From: Tetraselmis striata
Taxonomy: Eukaryota; Chlorophyta; Chlorodendrophyceae; Chlorodendrales; Chlorodendraceae
DNA length: 64,000 bases
Reading direction: 5' to 3'
NCBI GenBank assembly: GCA_006384855.1
Contig: VCJN01001008.1
Span: 1 to 64,000 of the forward strand
A program made the translations under genes and the position numbers. Below are positions 54,048 to 64,000 of this stretch, in pieces. The notes beneath the pieces were generated by a model. It worked only from the letters and a program-made list of their open reading frames with translations, was not told the DNA's origin and did no database searches. Numbering within the stretch: position 1 is the stretch's first letter; each line of letters opens with the position of its first letter.

Positions 54048-57000
54048 AAACTAGTTTATGTGGTTTCTCTACCTGTACGAGATAGCCGTGGCGCGGCGCC
54101 CGTAGCGCGTGTGTGCGCGCGCACGATTGCGGGGGCCGGTCAGAGCCACCACTTGCCTTCACGGCGGACCGACCGGTCACTCTCCTTTGCTGTGGCACGC
54201 TCCATCGAGCGCACCACAGCAAAGTCGCGGCAATTTTGCCGCGCAGGGTGCCGGTCTTCCGCCATCGTACCATGTACGGTGAGCGACGCCTTTCGGGGCC
54301 CCCCGTAGGAGAAACCCGTTAGGGTTTGTGTGGTTAATGTACGCGCGCCGCTTGCGACGTGCTAACTACTACCCGCGAACGAGCTGCTGATTACTCGCCC
54401 AACGCGAGGAGAGGACGAAGCTGCAGCGCTTCCCCATTCAGTGGAACAAGGTCCAAGACCTTCGACCAGTGTCGACCAACAGTAACCCCTGGCTGCCCTT
54501 TCCCGTGTGGCCATGGCTCGATCTGTACTCGCCCCTACCCGGCGTAGGTGTCGCGATGCGCTCCGACTGGGGCGTATGCCGGCGTATGCCCGTCGTCTAG
54601 TACAGATTCGAGTACAAAGTGACAGTACACTGCCAGTGGCCAAGCCAGCGCCCAGTGGCACATGGCTACTCCCACGCCGCGGCACTCCTACTGTGCCGCG
54701 CACCGTGGACCCTGACGCCGACGCGGAGAGGGCCAGCAGAGCGACAGGGCGCTCTGCTCGCCCCCCTCGCGACATCCATCGCGCCAATTCCTGTACTCCC
54801 GACTCCCCCTTTCTGAGACATCGCGTCCATCGTAATCTCGGCAACTGGCAAGCCGCTGGCGCGAATCGCAGTGTTCTCAACTGGATATCCCGAGGTGTAC
54901 GCGTTCCTTTCTTGGACGGGCTTGCCCCACCTTCTTTTCATCAGGGGGTGTCAATGGGGGATGCTACTCCTGCTCAACTGGAGTTTATGGACGGTGAATT
55001 GGCTCGCTTCCTGGCCGTTGGGGCCTGGGAGCGAGGCTACTGCGCAAAATGGGTGTCCCGGCTGTTCCTGATTCCTAAGCCTGGAACAAACAAATGGAGG
55101 CTCATCATTGACCTTCGCCCCCTGAACCGCTATTGCGAGACGCGCGATCTTTCGTTTGAGACGCTTTCGCATTTACGCAACCTGGCGCGCCCTGGGGACT
55201 ACATGTTGCAGATGGACCTGCAGGACGGGTTTTATGCGGTTGGAATCGCCCCTGAGGACAGGGATTTTTTCACTGTCGATTACCGCGGCACTCTGTACCG
55301 ATTGGCTGGCCTTCCCATGGGCTGGTCTCTGTCCCCCTATTACTTCTGCCAATTCACCAACGTCCTCACTAGGGCATTGCGTCGTAACCCGGCTGAAGCA
55401 GACGGCACACCTATTCCCCGGCGACGATTTGGCCTGCGCATGTTGCCCTACATGGACGATTTCCTGTTTCTGGCTCGGACTCAGGCTGAGGCCATCTGGC
55501 AACGTGACTACATCGAACGCCACCTCTCGGGCTTTGGTCTGCTGCGCAACCCCAACAAGGGCGTGTGGGAGCCCACCCAGAAGCTCGTGCACCTGGGGTT
55601 AGAAATTGACACATCGGGGTCACCTACTCTTCGTGCGCCCGTTGAGAAACTCGCCAGCATTGCTCGCGCGGCCAAACGCCTAATCCAACGAGCAAAACGC
55701 GATCGTCGGTGGTTGCCAGCTCGCGAGTTGGCCGCTCTCGCGGGCAAATGCCAGTTTCTCTACTTGGCCATTGCCCCTGCCCGTTTCTACCTTCGTGAGC
55801 TGCATGATGTGCTCAAGACGCGCGACTCTTGGTCCGGCCGCGTCAAGCTTACCCGCCAGCTCGAACGCGATCTGCAATGGTGGGTGGGTGTGCCCACCCA
55901 ACACAACGGCCGTCCCATTAACCGCCCCGTCGAAACCGGATACCTACACGTCGACAGTTCGTCGTACGGCTGGGGTGCCGTTTTGAACGAGCACCATGAA
56001 GCTCGGGTTTTTTGGTACGACGATGACCGCAATGCGCACATTACCCTGAAAGAGCTCAAAGCCGTCCGCTTGGCTATTGAGTCCTTCCTCCCCATGCTCC
56101 AAAACCGCCACATCCGCTTGCACGAGGATAACCAAGCAGTTGTCGGCGTCCTCACTAACCTCACCTCTCGCTCTCCACGCCTCATGGCTGAGCTACGCAA
56201 AACGTGGTACCTCATGGACACGCACGGCATCACCCTTTCCGTGCGCTACATCCGTTCTGCGGCGAATATCTGGGCTGACAGCCTTAGTCGCGAGGTTGAT
56301 TGCGACGACTGGCAGTTCAACCCTCGTCGATTCGCCTCGCTCACTGCTAAATGGGGCGCCTGCACCATCGACCGCTTCGCGACTTCTGAAAACGCCCCCC
56401 TGCCCCGCTACAACGCCCGCTGGCGTGACCCGCGGTGCGAGGCCGTCGACGCCCTGCGCCTCTCCGACGCTGCATGGCGTTGCGAACGTAACTGGTGTAA
56501 CCCTCCGTGGAACCTCATCGGCGATCTAGTCTCCAAACTTGAGTCCAGCGGTGCCCCAGCCATCGTCATTGTTCCCTACTGGCCTGACAAAGCTTGGTAC
56601 CAGCTCCTCTCGGAGATGTGATCCGACATGCGCTCTTGGAAGCCGCGCCACGACCTCTTCATTCCTGGCCGTACCGGCGACCGCCTTCCTGTGGGCGCAC
56701 CCCGCTGGCCTGTCGTCGCCTTCAACATTCCCGCCCGTGACCCCCGCCCGTGGCCTGCTGCGCCCGGCATTTTCTAGTCGGCAAACCAGACGATCCTTGT
56801 GAAATGTTCTAAACTAGTTTATGTGGTTTCTCTACCTGTACGAGATAGGCCTGGCGCGGCGCCCGTAGCGCGTGTGTGCGCGCGCACGATTGCGGGGGCC
56901 GGTCAGAGCCACCACCTGCCTTCACGGCGGACCGACCGGTCACTCTCCTTTGCTGTGGCACGCTCCATCGAGCGCACCACAGCCCGCCCAACCCTCCCTG

Positions 57001-57090
57001 GCTGTGGGATTGTATGCCTGCAAATTCCTGAATATCACAACCTGTAACCAGACCTGGCATTCTTCGGCATACCAGACGATCCTTGTGAAA
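54048..57090 (+). mobile_element. DIRS-like element 3 (unit 2)
   Basis: 3,043 bp: A1 54,048-54,220, B1 56,778-56,804, core TGTTCT 56,805-56,810, A2 56,811-56,983, B2 57,064-57,090 (one base differs from B1). Cores TGTTCT at 54,042-54,047 and 57,091-57,096. The empty site is in unit 1 at 26,057-26,062. Confidence 0.9.
54513..56621 (+). CDS. DIRS-type RT-RNase H-methylase-like polyprotein, nearly complete
   Basis: 702 codons from ATG 54,513. The upstream ATG used in copy 1 is CTG here. All catalytic motifs are present: MDLQDGFYAV, YMDDFLF, LHVDSSSYGWGAVL, ELKAVRLA, LHEDNQAV, NWCNPPWNLI. It ends at UGA (56,619-56,621) after WYQLLSEM, where copy 2 reads Cys and continues ~50 residues. This is the least damaged copy. 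Role as for 5,536-7,629. Confidence 0.9.
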   Translation: MARSVLAPTRRRCRDALRLGRMPAYARRLVQIRVQSDSTLPVAKPAPSGTWLLPRRGTPTVPRTVDPDADAERASRATGRSARPPRDIHRANSCTPDSPFLRHRVHRNLGNWQAAGANRSVLNWISRGVRVPFLDGLAPPSFHQGVSMGDATPAQLEFMDGELARFLAVGAWERGYCAKWVSRLFLIPKPGTNKWRLIIDLRPLNRYCETRDLSFETLSHLRNLARPGDYMLQMDLQDGFYAVGIAPEDRDFFTVDYRGTLYRLAGLPMGWSLSPYYFCQFTNVLTRALRRNPAEADGTPIPRRRFGLRMLPYMDDFLFLARTQAEAIWQRDYIERHLSGFGLLRNPNKGVWEPTQKLVHLGLEIDTSGSPTLRAPVEKLASIARAAKRLIQRAKRDRRWLPARELAALAGKCQFLYLAIAPARFYLRELHDVLKTRDSWSGRVKLTRQLERDLQWWVGVPTQHNGRPINRPVETGYLHVDSSSYGWGAVLNEHHEARVFWYDDDRNAHITLKELKAVRLAIESFLPMLQNRHIRLHEDNQAVVGVLTNLTSRSPRLMAELRKTWYLMDTHGITLSVRYIRSAANIWADSLSREVDCDDWQFNPRRFASLTAKWGACTIDRFATSENAPLPRYNARWRDPRCEAVDALRLSDAAWRCERNWCNPPWNLIGDLVSKLESSGAPAIVIVPYWPDKAWYQLLSEM

Positions 57091-57096
57091 TGTTCT

Positions 57097-57529
57097 TGCC
57101 GGCTTCCGACCGCCTCCGACAGGCTCCTGCCTTACAAAACTCTGTAACCAAAGCCCAAGCGCGTTTTCGGCATACCACGCAGCCCCCTCCTTGATTAAAC
57201 GCGAAGTCGAATCCGCGAAGTGGCAGATCGCGAAGAGCTCGCGAAGGGCTCGCGAATGAATTTCGCGAGGGCCGACCCAGCCTAATGAAACCTTTGCAGG
57301 GTCTCTACTGGTTCCTGCAGCAAGGCCGTTTGGGTGCGCAGCGATCCACTTGCGGAAATCGCAAAGTACGGTACCTGTACCTTACATCCGCCCTACAACA
57401 CACCTTGAGTAACCAGTATACCCAACACAGCCACTCCAGCCGCCCCCTGCACCTCCAGCCAAGACACCCCTGGCAAGCCGCATCCTCTAGATACCTTGTG
57501 ATCAGATTTAGGCCTCCCTCTTTGCAACC
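57097..57529. promoter_or_regulatory. Upstream region of the intact ISCU gene
   Basis: Shared with 26,063-26,494. It contains the TCGCGA cluster (57,196-57,271) about 260 bp before the ATG. No TATA box is obvious. DIRS-like element 3 lies only ~440 bp upstream of this ATG. Confidence 0.4.
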
Positions 57530-58983
57530 ATGCTCACCATCTCCCGAATTGGCGCCGCCGCGCTGGCGCGGGCCGCTCCTGCTGCGGGCGGCACCGCAGC
57601 GGCAGCGGCCCTCGTAGCCGCGCGTCCGTACCACAAGAACGTAGTGGACCACTACGAGAACCCGCGCAACGTGGGCTCCTTCGACAAGACGGACGCTAAC
57701 GTGGGCACAGGTAGAAGCCCACCTCGTCGCCCTGGCGACACCCTTGCGCATGGTTGGCCGCGCAGTGTACATGGCCAAGGGCGGCTTGGGCACTTGAGCA
57801 GGCTGTCAGGCGAAGCAGGCGGTGCTGCGGATGGGTGAGATGCGTCGTGGCGGGCTGCGTGCTGTCACTGGTAGGGTTTGTACGGTATGTCGCGTACACG
57901 TGCTGCGCCTTTCCCGCGCTGGGGGTCCTCAACCACAAACACTGCACGGCGTTGCACTGTGCTTCCTGGCATTCGCGTGCTTAACTGTACCAGTATCGAC
58001 TAGTGCAGGCGGCCAGGCGTGGCGCGGACGTTCGGGCAGGCGGTCGGACGGAGCAAGCGGGGGTCTGCGGACGTGTCAGCCGGGCTGCTGTACACTGTTA
58101 GTTTAGGGTGTTAGAATAGGGTTTGTGCCGTTCCAGAGCGTCGGATCCAGTCCAATCAATGCGTGTCCGGCGTGTTGGAGCTCTCAGCCACACGCGTTTC
58201 ATTGGCGTGCCTTCCCACGGCCTCTGATTCACCCTCCTTTTCGCATGTGCAAGGTCTGGTGGGCGCGCCCGCTTGCGGCGACGTGATGAAGCTGCAGATC
58301 CGGGTGGACGACGAGGGCAACATCGTGGACTCTTGCTTCAAGACCTTTGGCTGCGGCTCCGCCATCGCCAGCAGCAGCGTGGCCACGGAGTGGATAAAGG
58401 GCAAGTCCGTGGAGGAGGTGCGCGCGACCCCCCCCCCCCCCCCCCCCCCCCACTCTTCCCTGCCTTCTCTTTTTACATACCTGTGCCACTGAAGCTCGGA
58501 AGAAGCGTACAACTCTGGCAACGTGCTGTGATGTGTGCTGTGTCGCCGACCTTTGGGCTGCGGAAGTGAGGTCGGGAAGGTTTCAGTTCAGGCAGACAAA
58601 AGTGAATTCAGCTGAATTACAACAGGAATAGTGCTTTATGGTGTGGCGTGGAAACGCGATGTTCGCCAAAATAGTTTTGGTATTTGGCGAGAATCCAGCC
58701 TTGATTTCGTCCTAAATTAAAAGTTTAGCACGCAGTACAGCTGTGTGAGGGGGGATGTCGGGATCATGGCATGCAGTACAGGGGGTGTGGGCACGCGCCC
58801 AGCAGCTGACAGGCGTTGCGCCGGCCTGCCTGCCAGGTGCTGGACATCAAGAACTCGGACATCGCCAAGCACCTCAGCCTGCCCCCCGTGAAGCTGCACT
58901 GCAGCATGCTCGCAGAGGACGCCATCAAGGCGGCCGTCAAGGACATCAAGGCCAAGCGCGTGGCGGCGAGCGCCTCCAAGTGA
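57530..58983 (+). CDS. ISCU: ISCU, mitochondrial iron-sulfur cluster assembly scaffold
   Basis: Three exons: 57,530-57,710, 58,254-58,417, 58,837-58,983 (163 residues). Introns are GT-AG; exon 1 ends in phase 1, exon 2 in phase 0. Residues 1-33 form a mitochondrial presequence (MLTISRIGAAALARA ... ARPYHKNVV). The scaffold follows with the three cluster cysteines in GAPACGD, FKTFGCGSA and KLHCSMLAED, and the chaperone-binding LPPVK motif. Length and sequence match ISCU/IscU, on which Fe-S clusters are built from NFS1 sulfur, with frataxin and the HSP70 system. The ending EDAIKAAVKDIKAKR resembles plant ISU proteins. Intron 2 starts GTGCGCGCGA then 24 C. TGTAA at 59,120-59,124 is a candidate poly(A) signal. 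The only intact copy here. Confidence 0.95.
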
Positions 58984-59075
58984 TCTAGCCCTCTCCCCAC
59001 CCCCCTATGTAGCTCAATGTACAGCATCCTGGCAGGGTCGCCGCGCCTCACTGTGGGACGCGCCCGGCTGCCTCG

Positions 59076-59922
59076 CAGTGCGGCCCGCCGTAATTGAACC
59101 CATGTAGTACCTTTCACAGTGTAATGACCTCTCCGGTCACACGTCACCGGGGTGTGTGGACCCCGGGCAGATAGTCGTGGACATGGCGAGGCTGGACCCC
59201 CCCCTTCCCGCCCTTCCGGCCACTCACATATTGTGAGCATTCCCTACCCCATCCCCACTCGCCAACTCATCAGTAACAGCATGATCAGCAGCAGTAGCAG
59301 TAGCAGCAGCATGATCATCAACGCCACTAGGCTACCACGTGGGTGTTTGTACTCCTCACTGCAGTGACGGAAGGGGGGGAGGGGGGGGGGGGCTTGGCTT
59401 GGCAGGGGCATCCAGGAGGTGTCAGCAAATGGTGCGCCGCCAGGAGGAGCCACATGACAGGCCCGAAGCGCAATCCCACTTGAGCAGGGGAGCGCCGCAA
59501 GTCGGCAAGTTAAAGTATCAGTGCGGCCCGCCGTAAGTGAACCCATGTAGTACCTTTCACAGTGTAATGACCTCTCCGGTCACACGTCCCCATTTGTGTG
59601 GAACCCGAGCAGATAGTCGTGGACATGGCGAGGCCGGACCCCCGCCCTTCCGGCCACTCACATATTGTGAGCATTCCCTACCCCATCCCCACTCACCAAC
59701 TCATCAGTAACAGTAGCAGAAGCAGCGGCAAGATCATCAACGCCACTAGGCTACCACGTAGGTGCTTGTACCCCTCACTGCAGTGACGGAAGTGGGGGGG
59801 GGGGGGGGGGGGGACATCCAGGAGGTGTCAGCGGATGGTGCGTCGCCAGGAGGAGCCACATGACAGGCCCAAAGTGCAATCCCACTTGAGCAGGGGAGCG
59901 CCGCAAGTCGGCAAGTTAAAGT
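59076..59922 (+). repeat. Tandem duplication downstream of ISCU
   Basis: Unit a 59,076-59,518 and unit b 59,519-59,922 share CAGTGCGGCCCGCCGTAA through GTCGGCAAGTTAAAGT. Each has the TGTAA motif (CACAGTGTAATGACC) about 45 bp from its start, an AGCAGTAGC-type microsatellite and a G run. No ORF. It may offer two alternative 3' ends to ISCU. Confidence 0.85.
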
Positions 59923-60121
59923 TCAAATCAAATTCCGGCTCATTGCATGTCATCCGTCAAAAGGCCAAGCTCCCGATTCAAAAGAGAGATTGCCTCCTAT
60001 TCTGCCCCCGCCCACAGACTTACAACCTGTAAAGGCAGGTGGAAAAGCGCCGCGTTGGCGAATTTGCTTTTGAGTCGCAGGGCAAGGGGGGGGGGGGGGG
60101 GCGTCACAAGCACCTAGCTCC

Positions 60122-62703
60122 TCAAAAGGTCTCCACCGTCCTGGTTGACAGCCGGCGAGCGAGGCTGGGGCGGCCGGCGTAGGTGCTCGACTGCGCGGCA
60201 TCCACCCAGGCGCGCATGTGACCCGCCGCCCCAAAGAACTCCCCGTCCGTGGCGCCCTCCAGCGCGGACTCGTCCAGCGGCGGCGCCAACGGGGCGCCAG
60301 CCACCACGGCGGCAAACAGGTGCAGCGCGGCCTGTGGGCGCGCCATCGGGACCAGGTGCCCCGACCCATGCACCGTCGCGAAGCTCAGCCCGCCCACGTA
60401 GTCCGTGACGTAGCCGCCGAGCACCACGGGCGGCGGGTGGGCCGACAGGCTGCGCCCCCATGTGGGTGCCTTGGCAGCCAAGAGCTCCACGGGTGCGGCC
60501 TCGGGCTTGATAAACCAAGGCCGCCAGTCGCCGCCGGGCGTGGTGGGATAACCGAGAGAGGCCACCGCGTCCTCCGTGCCCTGCCATGCCCAACAGGCGC
60601 CACCCACAGGAAAGGGAGAGGAGGAAATGGTCACCCAGAGGGCCGGGGGGGGGGAGGGGGGGGGGATATCAACACAATGCCAGGGTGCCATCAGTCATGG
60701 GCAGGTTCGTTGCCATCAAAGGATGAATATGGCCTGTTTCACGCACTAACCCCACCCACGGCCTGAATCTAGATGGTGCATTGCACAATGATCCGCAGTC
60801 GGTGATGATGAAGAAGGCACAGGGCGTTGTGCCACACTTCCGATGCAATGTATATATACACATACATATATACATATATATGTATATGTATATTTGCTCT
60901 GTATTCAATGTATATATATACTTATTTACACATACAACATATTAATATATGTACATACTGTAGCATTCCAGAGATCGGCCACATTTTGCCGGCGCACCCA
61001 CAAGTACCCCTATCATAAGCCTCACAGCGGGCGTGCATGCAACCTCTAAGAAGGTTCGCTTCAGTCCCGCGATTGTTTTGTCTACATTACACCTCCGACA
61101 GGCAGCGCCGGTAATTATTCCGAATGTTCTTATTATACCGCGCCGGCGCCCGTACCCGGTAGTGTATGAACTCGTGAGAAACATGAGCGGTGATTGCCAC
61201 TGGACGCCGACACGGGATCAGGAAACAGTGGAAATAATGCCTGCATGCATACCCGCAAACATGCCTGTATACACTACCAATGGCATACTTGTGTCAGTGT
61301 GCGATCATCGAACAGCCACACAAAATATTATATACAAAAACAATATCCTATACAGGATTAACAACCAATTCAACAGGTGTTTGTCTCCGTACGGTATGGT
61401 ATGGTGTTTGTATGGTACGATGCCGCGCACCTTTCTTCCGACTGATACAACCGTCCGCATTGCGGATATCAGGTTGCGGACCCCCCCCCCCCCCCCCCCC
61501 CCCGCGCCGGCGTCTGTCCTGCCTTCCCTTCTCCCCACCCTACAAGCGCACCTGGAACTGCAAGCAGGGGTCCGTGTCGCCGTTGAAGACCAGCATGCGC
61601 GGCACCTTGCCCGCCAGCCGGCGGTACACGTCCAGCATGGACTCCGCAAAGCGCGGCCGCGCGCTCGCCGGCGAGTCCTCCTCGTAGAAGCAGGCCTCGT
61701 ACTCCTTGGTGTAGTTCAGGTGGCGGCCCCAGGCGCTGAGGTTGGCGCCGCCCACGTGCAGCGCGTCCACCACGCCAGGGCTGCTGAGGTAGTCCACCAG
61801 CGCGGCGTCGTACGCGTGCGCGCTGGGCGCGTAGGCGGCGTACTCGTCCACAAAGGCGGCGGCCCCCAGCGTCCCATCGTGGCCGGCAATGCCCGCGGCG
61901 TCGCTGGTGGCAAGCCAGTAGGCGCGCCAGGCTCGGCGGCAGCCGGGCGGGGCGGTATCGGCTGCCGCCACGCCGGAGGCGGCACCCGCTGATTTTGTGC
62001 AGCGCTCGCTTAGCGTGGCGTGCAGGCCGGCGGAGATGAAGCCGCGCTGGAGCGCGAAGTTGAGGTTGAAGTGCAGCTGCCCGCCGATGTGCTGGTACGC
62101 CTCGCTGGTGCAGGGGTCGCCGACCGCAAACCCGCGCAGCTGCAGCGGCAGCCCGGCGCCCAGGAGCGCCTCCGCCAGTGTGGGCACGTACACACCGGCG
62201 TAGGACTCGCCCCATAGCCAGAACGGCCGGCCCGCGTACTCGGGGAAGGCCTCCAGGAAGCGGGCGAGCGCCTGGACGTTGAGCGCCGCGGTGGAGCTGT
62301 CGCTGTGGGCGCAATTCTGCCCCCTACGCATCGCGCCGCACGTGGAATAGCCCACGCCGGTCGGTGACTCCAGGAAAAGCATGTTGGCCACGCTAGTCCA
62401 GGCGTAGGGGTTGCGCAGCAGGCTGGAGTCGGCGGCCAGCACCGCGGGGCCCAGCTCCTGAAAAAAGCCGATCAGCGCGGACGCGCCTGGGCCGCCGTTG
62501 AGCCACAGAACCAGCGGGTCTGCGACGGGGTCGCGCTCGCTCTCGGCCAGCATGTAGTGCACACTGTCCTCGCCGGTGGTCTACGCCAGCAAGGTCATCA
62601 TAAATGGGGCAGAGAAGCGGGACCGCGGCGGGGAAAATTCAGGCCAGTGGCGCCCCCCTTCGAAGAGCGTTTGATCAGGAGCGGCCGACGGGGGGGGGCG
62701 TGG

Positions 62704-62736
<33 letters not shown>

Positions 62737-62878
62737 GCACCAGGTAGCCGCTGTACAGTGCGGAGGGCAGCTCCCCGCGCAAGCCTGGCAAGCTGAGCAC
62801 CCGGTCCTCCACGCGCGCCGCGGCCGCGCCGCGCGCCAGACAGGCGAGGAGCGGCAGCGCAAGCGCGAGCCGCAGCAT
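60122..62878 (-). CDS. Serine carboxypeptidase (peptidase family S10)
   Basis: Three exons on the minus strand: 62,741-62,878, 61,552-62,580, 60,122-60,580; introns GT-AG in phase 0; 541 residues. Start chosen at 62,878 because it opens a signal peptide (MLRLALALPLLACLARGAAA); in-frame ATGs lie upstream. Then YSGYL, oxyanion motif WLNGGPGAS, ESPTGVGYS, nucleophile elbow WGESYAGVYVP (Ser about 172), NGDTDPC (Asp about 383) and VHGSGHLVP (His about 464). Family members remove C-terminal residues in the vacuole/lysosome or secretory route. The usual GGPGCSS Cys is Ala. Intron 1 begins GTGCGC then ~29 C; intron 2 (971 nt) has a 23-nt G run near its start and a TATA-rich stretch. TGTAA follows at about 60,025. 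Confidence 0.93.
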
Positions 62879-63466
62879 GTCGGCGCGGCGGCCGTCGAAG
62901 GACCGTTGGTGACGCCGGCCGGCCGGCATCGAGTCGGCGACGGGCGACGACATCGCGCGCGGGGTGGCCGGGGCCTTCACCTGCGCGGACTTCAGTAGTG
63001 TGGCAAGTTCAGTAGCGTGGCAGGTATCTGCTGTATTTATGCCCTCCATACCAACGCAGCTCGGGTGTCGGGCTGTGTGTGAATATTCCTTCTGGGTGCA
63101 CGGCTATGCGCAGTAACAGCAGGGTGATATGGATGTGGATGACAGGTGGGGGGTTGGTGGAAGATACACTTCGGTGCTGGGATTGTGACTACAGGTACGG
63201 GTAAGGATTATGTAATTTTATGGACTGCTGTATTGCCAGCCACGGGTTTACTGATAGAATAATATGATGATATATATATATGACGACGATATGATAGAGA
63301 AGGATTTCGCGACTACCCTGCATATGTTAGATGTGGGTGTGCATAAATATATAGCGACTGTGTAGTGTGTGGTGACGATGACGCACGGGTGTGCCCGGGG
63401 TGATGACGACTATACTACGGGTCGACGACGCGCGATGACCGCCTACTATACCCTTCCACATAAGTC
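62879..63466. other. Intergenic region between carboxypeptidase and the right-edge gene
   Basis: 5' region of the carboxypeptidase and 3' region of the next minus-strand gene. Simple AT repeats (TATATATATA at about 63,272) and AATATATAG are seen; no gene. A basic in-frame extension upstream of the carboxypeptidase ATG is not favoured. Confidence 0.5.
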
Positions 63467-63890
63467 TCAGCTTCCCAGGCCCCTTTCTCGCCGAATCGCA
63501 TGCAGATGCTTCTCCCGGAGCTTGAAAAAGCGCTTGAGGGACAAGAACTTCCGGAACCCGTAGTCTACAAACATCAGCTTGTTGGGGTCCGGCTGGGCCC
63601 ACAGCTCATCCTGAGACTGATTATTAGGTGTTTATTGCACATCGCAAAGTTGAGACCGCCTAGTTAGACGTAATGGAACTCGGCGGAGGTGAAGGGATGG
63701 TGGAAGTACGGCTCGCAAGCTGTGGCGCGCTCGTTCATCAGGTCGATTGCCACCTCCATGTTGCGCATCGGAAAGAATGCTTGGAAGTAGCCGATAGCTT
63801 CGACGTCTTTTGGAGGGCACCCCAGCTTCATCAACCCAGCGTTGCGCACGTTGAACTTGTGCACAGACTGAGCTTGAGGGCAGGTCCACG
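63467..63890 (-). CDS. 3' end of an unrecognised spliced gene (5' part beyond the window)
   Basis: Minus strand. An exon after a CAG acceptor (about 63,873) encodes SVHKFNVRNAGLMKLGCPPK, DVEAIGYFQAFFPMRNMEVA and IDLMNERATACEPYFHHPF, ending TSAEFHY. A 59-nt GT-AG intron (63,611-63,669, GTCTAAC...CAG) in phase 0 leads to the last exon, DELWAQPDPNKLMFVDYGFR, KFLSLKRFFKLREKHL, ending with UGA at 63,467-63,469. Without splicing the first exon stops just after FHYV. I do not recognise the family. The residue pattern is that of a normal, conserved-looking protein. Confidence 0.5.
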
Positions 63891-64000
63891 CTCGCCGGCC
63901 AGGCGAGACGCCGACATGCGTCTAGGAGATCATGGGCGGGTCCGGGAGCGGGCCGTACGCGTCCTCTTGTATTGCGGGTCGTCCTCGCTTATTGCATCGG

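Larger units (their letters stand above)
29228..58917 (+). repeat. Segmental duplication, unit 2
   Basis: Second copy of 2,274-27,883. It starts at CCACGATGGTTAAACATCC and runs through the complete ISCU gene. Specific to this unit: a 170-bp insertion at 29,828, the 31,222-35,938 block, a 701-bp deletion in LINE-1 (junction 44,860/44,861), a longer LINE-2 with a hAT insertion, and DIRS-like element 3. Confidence 0.9.

Noticed and set aside
59281..59312. CRISPR-like or coding repeat (AGCAGTAGC)
   Set aside because: Short trinucleotide-type microsatellite without spacers or an open frame.
61033..61992. 319-codon plus-strand ORF
   Set aside because: Antisense to the carboxypeptidase; it reads through an intron and a poly-C tract with low-complexity composition.
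62879..63049. N-terminal extension of the carboxypeptidase from upstream ATGs
   Set aside because: The frame is open, but the downstream Met begins a proper signal peptide, which an extension of ~57 basic residues would bury.
63664..63864. Stop after FHYV as the true end of the right-edge gene
   Set aside because: A 59-nt in-phase GT-AG intron leads to a further exon with protein-like composition; an AATAAA in the intron keeps the shorter form possible but I favour splicing.

Overview
The window is nuclear DNA of a high-GC eukaryote, most likely a chlorophyte green alga. The evidence is spliced genes with GTGCGC 5' splice sites, TGTAA motifs where 3' ends are expected, an ISCU protein that reads like the plant/algal form, and a set of retroelements (DIRS-like, restriction-endonuclease LINEs, and a Gag/Pol element with an NPPF-type domain) that I associate with algal genomes. 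Taxon is inferred, not proven.

Layout. 1-2,200: left-truncated retroelement on the minus strand (Nudix-like ORF, 30-bp minisatellite, Gag-type zinc knuckle, in-frame UAG, pol-like domain running off the edge). 2,274-27,883 and 29,228-58,917: two tandem copies of one large segment (units 1 and 2), each ending in a gene for the mitochondrial Fe-S scaffold ISCU. Both carry in the same order a TIR element, an unclassified TIR transposon, a small LTR element with 5-bp target duplication, an RLE-type LINE (LINE-1), a 5'-truncated LINE-1 copy, and ISCU. The ISCU of unit 1 is broken in exon 3, where DNA of a DIRS-type tyrosine recombinase begins; the ISCU of unit 2 is intact. 59,076-59,922: a tandem duplication downstream of ISCU. 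60,122-62,878: a three-exon serine carboxypeptidase (minus). 63,467-63,890: two exons of an unrecognised gene.

Because the segment is present twice, most later insertions have an empty counterpart in the same window. Unit 1 alone has two 0.48-kb CACACCGG MITEs, two DIRS-like elements (5,105 and 21,256) and a reversed truncated LINE-2. Unit 2 alone has a 4.7-kb block with an internally deleted DIRS element (Gag, start of RT, tyrosine recombinase), a longer LINE-2, a hAT-like element inside LINE-2, and the third DIRS-like element (54,048).

The most interesting system is the 3.04-kb DIRS-like family: one RT-RNase H-methylase-like ORF, split direct repeats (A1 ... B1-A2 ... B2), and no recombinase or Gag of its own. 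Full and empty sites show a 6-bp core at each insertion: the 5' core comes from the element's B1-A2 circle junction, the 3' core from the target. This is what tyrosine-recombinase integration of a circular intermediate predicts. Recombinase ORFs of related elements lie in the same window.
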